DNA of 64,000 nt from positions 1 to 64,000 of the forward strand of contig NZ_JBHSEC010000002.1 of the NCBI RefSeq assembly GCF_042651785.1. Direction: 5' to 3'. Source of the stretch: Chungangia koreensis (lineage in GTDB: Bacteria; Bacillota; Bacilli; Bacillales_A; Planococcaceae). The position numbers and the translations under genes were made by a program. The first letter of the stretch is position 1. Each line of letters starts with the position of its first letter. The notes under the pieces are model-generated. The model ran no database searches and had not been told where the DNA came from. It was given only the letters and a program-made list of their open reading frames with translations. This document shows, one piece after another, positions 61,290 through 64,000 of this stretch.

Positions 61290-61345
61290 GCGTCCTAAGT
61301 TCGCCACGTCCTGTGGCAACGGACGCATGACCCGCATCCTGCGGG
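61290..61345 (-). repeat. 56-nt structured module, version A (minus strand)
   Basis: Reads on the minus strand as hairpin 1 CCCGCAGGATGCGGG, TCAT, GCGTCC, GTT, hairpin 2 GCCACAGGACGTGGC, GAACTTA, GGACGC; almost identical to the units at 10782-10900 some 50 kb away. Confidence 0.85.
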
Positions 61346-61389
61346 CCCGACAGCGAGTCAGTCCGAGACCCCACAGGCGAATAAGGATG

Positions 61390-61445
61390 GGATGCTAAGT
61401 GCGCCGCATCGTGCGGCAACGCATCCATAACCGACATCCTGTCGG
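61390..61445 (-). repeat. 56-nt structured module, version B (minus strand)
   Basis: Reads on the minus strand as hairpin 1 CCGACAGGATGTCGG, TTAT, GGATGC, GTT, hairpin 2 GCCGCACGATGCGGC, GCACTTA, GCATCC. All three helices are kept, with paired substitutions relative to version A. Confidence 0.85.
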
Positions 61446-61537
61446 TCCGAGGCTTGGCGCGAGCCCGCGGAAAGCGTCCGCCTGGAGCGATTGCTTCATG
61501 TATCAGTTCTAATGAACTTTTCTAACTATAAAATTGG

Positions 61538-61567
61538 AAAAGGCGTCCTCAATTAAGGACGCCTTTT
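61538..61567 (-). terminator. Terminator after frr
   Basis: 12-bp stem AAAAGGCGTCCT/AGGACGCCTTTT (61538-61549 with 61556-61567), usable in both directions. It lies between frr and the repeat cluster. Confidence 0.8.
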
Positions 61568-61582
61568 TATAGATAAGGTTCG

Positions 61583-62140
61583 TTATACTTCCAGTACTTC
61601 TTTCTCTTTTTCCTTCGCCAACTGATCAATTTTTACAATATGATCATCTGTCAGCTTTTGAACGTCATCTGAGTAGCTTCTCAAATCATCTTCTGTGATT
61701 TCTCCGTTTTTCTCTAACTTTTTCAAGTCGTCATTAGAATCACGGCGGATGTTACGGATTGCAACTTTTGCATCTTCCGCTTCTTTCTTTACAACCTTAA
61801 CTAAATCTTTACGGCGTTCTTCTGTTAATGCTGGCATTGCAAGCCGAATAACGGAGCCATCATTCGTTGGTGTAATGCCCAAATCCGATTTTAAAATGGC
61901 CTTTTCAATTTCACCAAGGACGGATTTGTCATATGGTTGGATGACCATTAGTCTTGCTTCTGGAACAGAAACACCTGCAAGCTGATTAATCGGTGTTGGA
62001 GCACCGTAGTACTCAACAGTAATCCGGTCCAACAAGGATGCACTTGCACGGCCAGCACGGATCGAAGCAAGTTCCCGGCTAAAAGCTTGAATCGCCTTTG
62101 TCATTCTTTCCTTCGTTTGTTCCATGACTGCTTTCGGCAT
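61583..62140 (-). CDS. frr: Ribosome recycling factor
   Basis: Splits post-termination ribosomes together with EF-G. 185 residues of the usual two-domain shape: helical bundle (RMTKAIQAFSRELASIRAGRAS, EERRKDLVKVVKKEAEDAKVAIRNIRRD) and a beta domain (YYGAPTPINQLAGVSVPEARLMVIQPYD). The ATG overlaps the pyrH stop codon (TAATG), with AGGAGG inside pyrH. Confidence 0.98.
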   Translation of the reverse strand: MPKAVMEQTKERMTKAIQAFSRELASIRAGRASASLLDRITVEYYGAPTPINQLAGVSVPEARLMVIQPYDKSVLGEIEKAILKSDLGITPTNDGSVIRLAMPALTEERRKDLVKVVKKEAEDAKVAIRNIRRDSNDDLKKLEKNGEITEDDLRSYSDDVQKLTDDHIVKIDQLAKEKEKEVLEV

Positions 62141-62865
62141 TATGATTTCCTCCTGACAACCGTCCCGATCTTTTCACCAAGGACGGCTTTTTTTATATTT
62201 CCATTCTCCATAATCGAGAATACTATGAGCGGTATATCATTGTCCATACATAGGGTCGAGGCCGTAGAGTCCATTACCTGCAAACCTTGTTGAATCACTT
62301 CCAAGTATGAAAGTTCTTCATACTTGACTGCAGTACTATCCATCTTAGGATCAGCAGAATATACTCCATCAACATTGTTTTTACCCATTAAGATCACATC
62401 AGCCTCTATTTCCGCCGCACGAAGGGCTGCTGTCGTGTCTGTTGAGAAAAATGGATTCCCAGTACCAGCCGCAAAAATAACGACACGTTTCTTTTCTAAG
62501 TGGCGAATGGCTCTTCTGCGTATGTATGGTTCAGCTACTTGTGTCATGACGATTGAAGACTGTACACGTGTTTCAATACCCAGTTTTTCCAATGCGTCTT
62601 GCAAAGCGAGGGAGTTCATCACTGTAGCCAACATTCCCATATAATCTGCTGTGGCACGGTCCATACCCATTTCGCTTCCTGTTTTACCTCGCCAGATATT
62701 TCCTGCTCCAACGACTACGGCAACTTCTACATCCAAGTCAACAACTTCCTGAACTTGTTGGGCAACCGTTTTAATTATTTCTGGGGAAAGACCGAATCCC
62801 TTTTCCCCTGCCAATGCTTCTCCGGAGAGTTTTAATAGTACACGTTTGAATTTTGGTACGCTCAT
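62140..62865 (-). CDS. pyrH: UMP kinase (PyrH)
   Basis: Phosphorylates UMP to UDP; an amino-acid-kinase fold enzyme, hexameric and allosteric. 241 residues with KLSGEALAG, VVGAGNIWRG, DYMGMLATVMNSLALQ and FSTDTTAALRAAEIEAD. The place between tsf and frr is universal in Firmicutes. Confidence 0.98.
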   Translation of the reverse strand: MSVPKFKRVLLKLSGEALAGEKGFGLSPEIIKTVAQQVQEVVDLDVEVAVVVGAGNIWRGKTGSEMGMDRATADYMGMLATVMNSLALQDALEKLGIETRVQSSIVMTQVAEPYIRRRAIRHLEKKRVVIFAAGTGNPFFSTDTTAALRAAEIEADVILMGKNNVDGVYSADPKMDSTAVKYEELSYLEVIQQGLQVMDSTASTLCMDNDIPLIVFSIMENGNIKKAVLGEKIGTVVRRKS

Positions 62866-62898
62866 AGATATCCTCCATTACACGATTTTCTTGAAAAA

Positions 62899-62923
62899 TA
62901 GGGAACACAAAAAGTGTTCCCTA
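62899..62923 (-). terminator. Terminator between tsf and pyrH
   Basis: Perfect 10-bp stem TAGGGAACAC/GTGTTCCCTA (62899-62908 with 62914-62923), followed on the minus strand by TTTTTCAAG. Confidence 0.85.
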
Positions 62924-62940
62924 CAAAATCATATTTTGAA

Positions 62941-63825
62941 TCAGTTGCCTTTTACTTGGCTCATAACTTCTTCAGCGAAGTTATCCTGACGTTTTTCAAT
63001 TCCTTCTCCTACAGCGTAACGGACGAATTGTGCTACAGTTCCACCAGTGGATTTAACGTAGTCACGAACTTTTTGGTCAGAGTTCTTAACAAATGTTTGA
63101 TCCAATAGGCAGATATCTTCGAAATATTTACCAAGGCGTCCTTCAACCATTTTCGCAACAATGTTTTCTGGTTTGCCTTCGTTTAATGCTTGTTCAGTCA
63201 ACACTTTACGTTCGTGTTCAACTTCTTCTTCAGAAACTTCATCTCTTGAGATGTATTTAGGGTTCATAGCTGCAATATGCATTGCTACATCTTTCGCAGC
63301 AGCCTCGTCAGATGAACCAGTCAAAAGAACAAGTACACCGATACGGCCACCCATGTGTAAATAAGGACCGAATGCATCGCTGTCCGTTTTAGTCATAATT
63401 TCGAAACGACGAAGTGTAATCTTTTCACCAATTTTAGAAATCGCATTCGAAATATGGTCTGCTACTTTTGAACCGTTTGGCATGTTTGTTTCAAGAGCTT
63501 CCTCAACAGTTGCTGGTTTTGTAGCCAATAAGTGTTCAGCAAGTTCATTAACAAGTGTTTGGAACGCTTCGTTTTTAGCTACGAAGTCCGTTTCTGCATT
63601 TACTTCAAGAATGATTGCTTCATTTCCTTCAGTTAAAACGAAAGTTGTACCTTCAGCAGCAATACGGTCAGCTTTTTTTGCTGCGCTTGCTAACCCTTTT
63701 TCACGAAGGAAATCGACTGCAGCTTCCATATCTCCATCAGTTTGAGTAAGTGCCTTTTTGCAGTCCATCATACCTGCGCCAGTTTTTTCACGAAGTTCTT
63801 TTACCATTTGGGCTGTAATTGCCAT
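62941..63825 (-). CDS. tsf: Elongation factor Ts
   Basis: Guanine nucleotide exchange factor for EF-Tu. 294 residues, with the signature LREKTGAGMMDCKKALTQTDGD and TDFVAKNEAF of the exchange region. It follows rpsB and ends at a strong terminator. Confidence 0.98.
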   Translation of the reverse strand: MAITAQMVKELREKTGAGMMDCKKALTQTDGDMEAAVDFLREKGLASAAKKADRIAAEGTTFVLTEGNEAIILEVNAETDFVAKNEAFQTLVNELAEHLLATKPATVEEALETNMPNGSKVADHISNAISKIGEKITLRRFEIMTKTDSDAFGPYLHMGGRIGVLVLLTGSSDEAAAKDVAMHIAAMNPKYISRDEVSEEEVEHERKVLTEQALNEGKPENIVAKMVEGRLGKYFEDICLLDQTFVKNSDQKVRDYVKSTGGTVAQFVRYAVGEGIEKRQDNFAEEVMSQVKGN

Positions 63826-63911
63826 TCGAAATTCCTCCTAAATAGTAGTTTTACCTACAACTTTTATTATCTCGGGCACATGATGTATCCGATGCTTCAT
63901 TTCTCAAAAAA

Positions 63912-63943
63912 AGGTGATAAGGGTTATAAGCCGCTTATCACCT
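63912..63943 (-). terminator. Terminator between rpsB and tsf
   Basis: 10-bp stem AGGTGATAAG/CTTATCACCT (63912-63921 with 63934-63943), followed on the minus strand by eight T. It may lower tsf expression relative to rpsB. Confidence 0.85.
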
Positions 63944-63959
63944 ATCTCTTGTACGTGAA

Positions 63960-64000
63960 TTACTCAGCAGCTGCTTCAGCTGGAGCTTCTTCTTCTACTT
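63960..64000 (-). CDS. rpsB: C-terminal end of ribosomal protein S2 (partial)
   Basis: Only the last 12 codons and the stop are in the window: VEEEAPAEAAAE followed by TAA at 63960-63962. The acidic, Ala-rich tail and the place upstream of tsf identify it as RpsB. The rest lies beyond the window edge. Confidence 0.8.
   Translation of the reverse strand, partial: VEEEAPAEAAAE

Larger units (their letters stand above)
61267..61483 (-). repeat. Large palindromic repeat, inverted, carrying two nested modules
   Basis: Minus-strand copy bounded by AGGCGG (61267-61272) and CCGCCT (61478-61483). Fragments GGCGACTCC, GTCCGAGACCCCACAGG and GAGCCCGCGGAAAGCGTCC match 38640-38735. Modules are inserted at two places (61290-61345 and 61390-61445). 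The intervening 61141-61266 is AT-rich with nothing recognised. Confidence 0.8.

Noticed and set aside
61192..61437. 81-codon minus-strand frame in the frr-uppS gap
   Set aside because: Runs through two modules and part of a palindromic repeat; no SD and no protein similarity apart from the repeat itself.
10719..61445. Integron attC sites as identity of the 56-nt module
   Set aside because: GTT is present, but the paired RYYYAAC/GTTRRRY ends of attC are not, and there is no integrase or cassette array in the window.

Overview
This window is the conserved rpsB-to-glnA housekeeping stretch of a spore-forming, low-GC Gram-positive bacterium (Bacillales). The spore genes spoVS, cotE, dpaA/dpaB and spoIIIE, the Gram-positive polymerase PolC, RNase Y/RNase J2 and the Bacillus gene order all say so. 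Protein wording and the type of intergenic repeat suggest the Sporosarcina/Planococcaceae side of the order, but that is inference without a search. Every recognised gene lies on the minus strand, so transcription runs from high to low coordinates. No tRNA, rRNA, CRISPR array, prophage or transposase gene is visible.

Read in the direction of transcription: (1) 64000-55052: end of rpsB, tsf, pyrH, frr, uppS, cdsA, dxr, rseP, proS (translation, isoprenoid/undecaprenyl and phospholipid precursors, membrane proteolysis). (2) 54918-42590: polC, then rimP-nusA-rnpM-rplGA-infB-ylxP-rbfA-truB-ribF, then rpsO. (3) 42266-30307: pnp, mlpA, ymxH, dpaA-dpaB, asd, dapA, rnjB, spoIIIE (RNA decay, lysine/dipicolinate pathway, chromosome translocation). 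(4) 29880-24948: nupN-O-P-Q nucleoside ABC transporter. (5) 24779-17459: ymfF-ymfH-ymfI-ymfJ-ymfK-rodZ-pgsA-cinA. (6) 17259-125: recA, rny, ymdB, spoVS, miaB, rcmA, cotE, mutS, mutL, a lysophospholipase-like hydrolase, miaA, hfq, a rhodanese, ynbB and glnA. Compared with the remembered Bacillus subtilis order, glnR (before glnA), dapG (between asd and dapA) and ylxY (between pnp and mlpA) are missing from their usual places.

The unusual content is intergenic. Six copies of a 56-nt element share one fixed layout: a 15-nt hairpin, a 4-nt linker, a 6-bp stem arm, GTT, a 15-nt hairpin, a 7-nt linker ending in TTA, and the closing arm. Three copies form a 63-bp-period tandem array between cotE and rcmA. 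Three others, in different sequence versions and both orientations, are nested inside larger palindromic repeats between frr and uppS. The three sequence versions keep all helices through paired base changes. A related pair of larger palindromic repeats forms a 430-bp near-symmetrical inverted repeat between mlpA and ymxH, bounded by two nearly identical terminator-like hairpins. A separate 105-nt branched foldable segment lies upstream of nupN.

Promoters with good -35/-10 elements are visible before glnA, recA (with a LexA box), rny, miaB, rnjB, rpsO and rimP; mutS and asd have extended -10 promoters. Intrinsic terminators separate most transcription units. Many start sites were set from Shine-Dalgarno position rather than from the longest frame; these choices are given in each entry.
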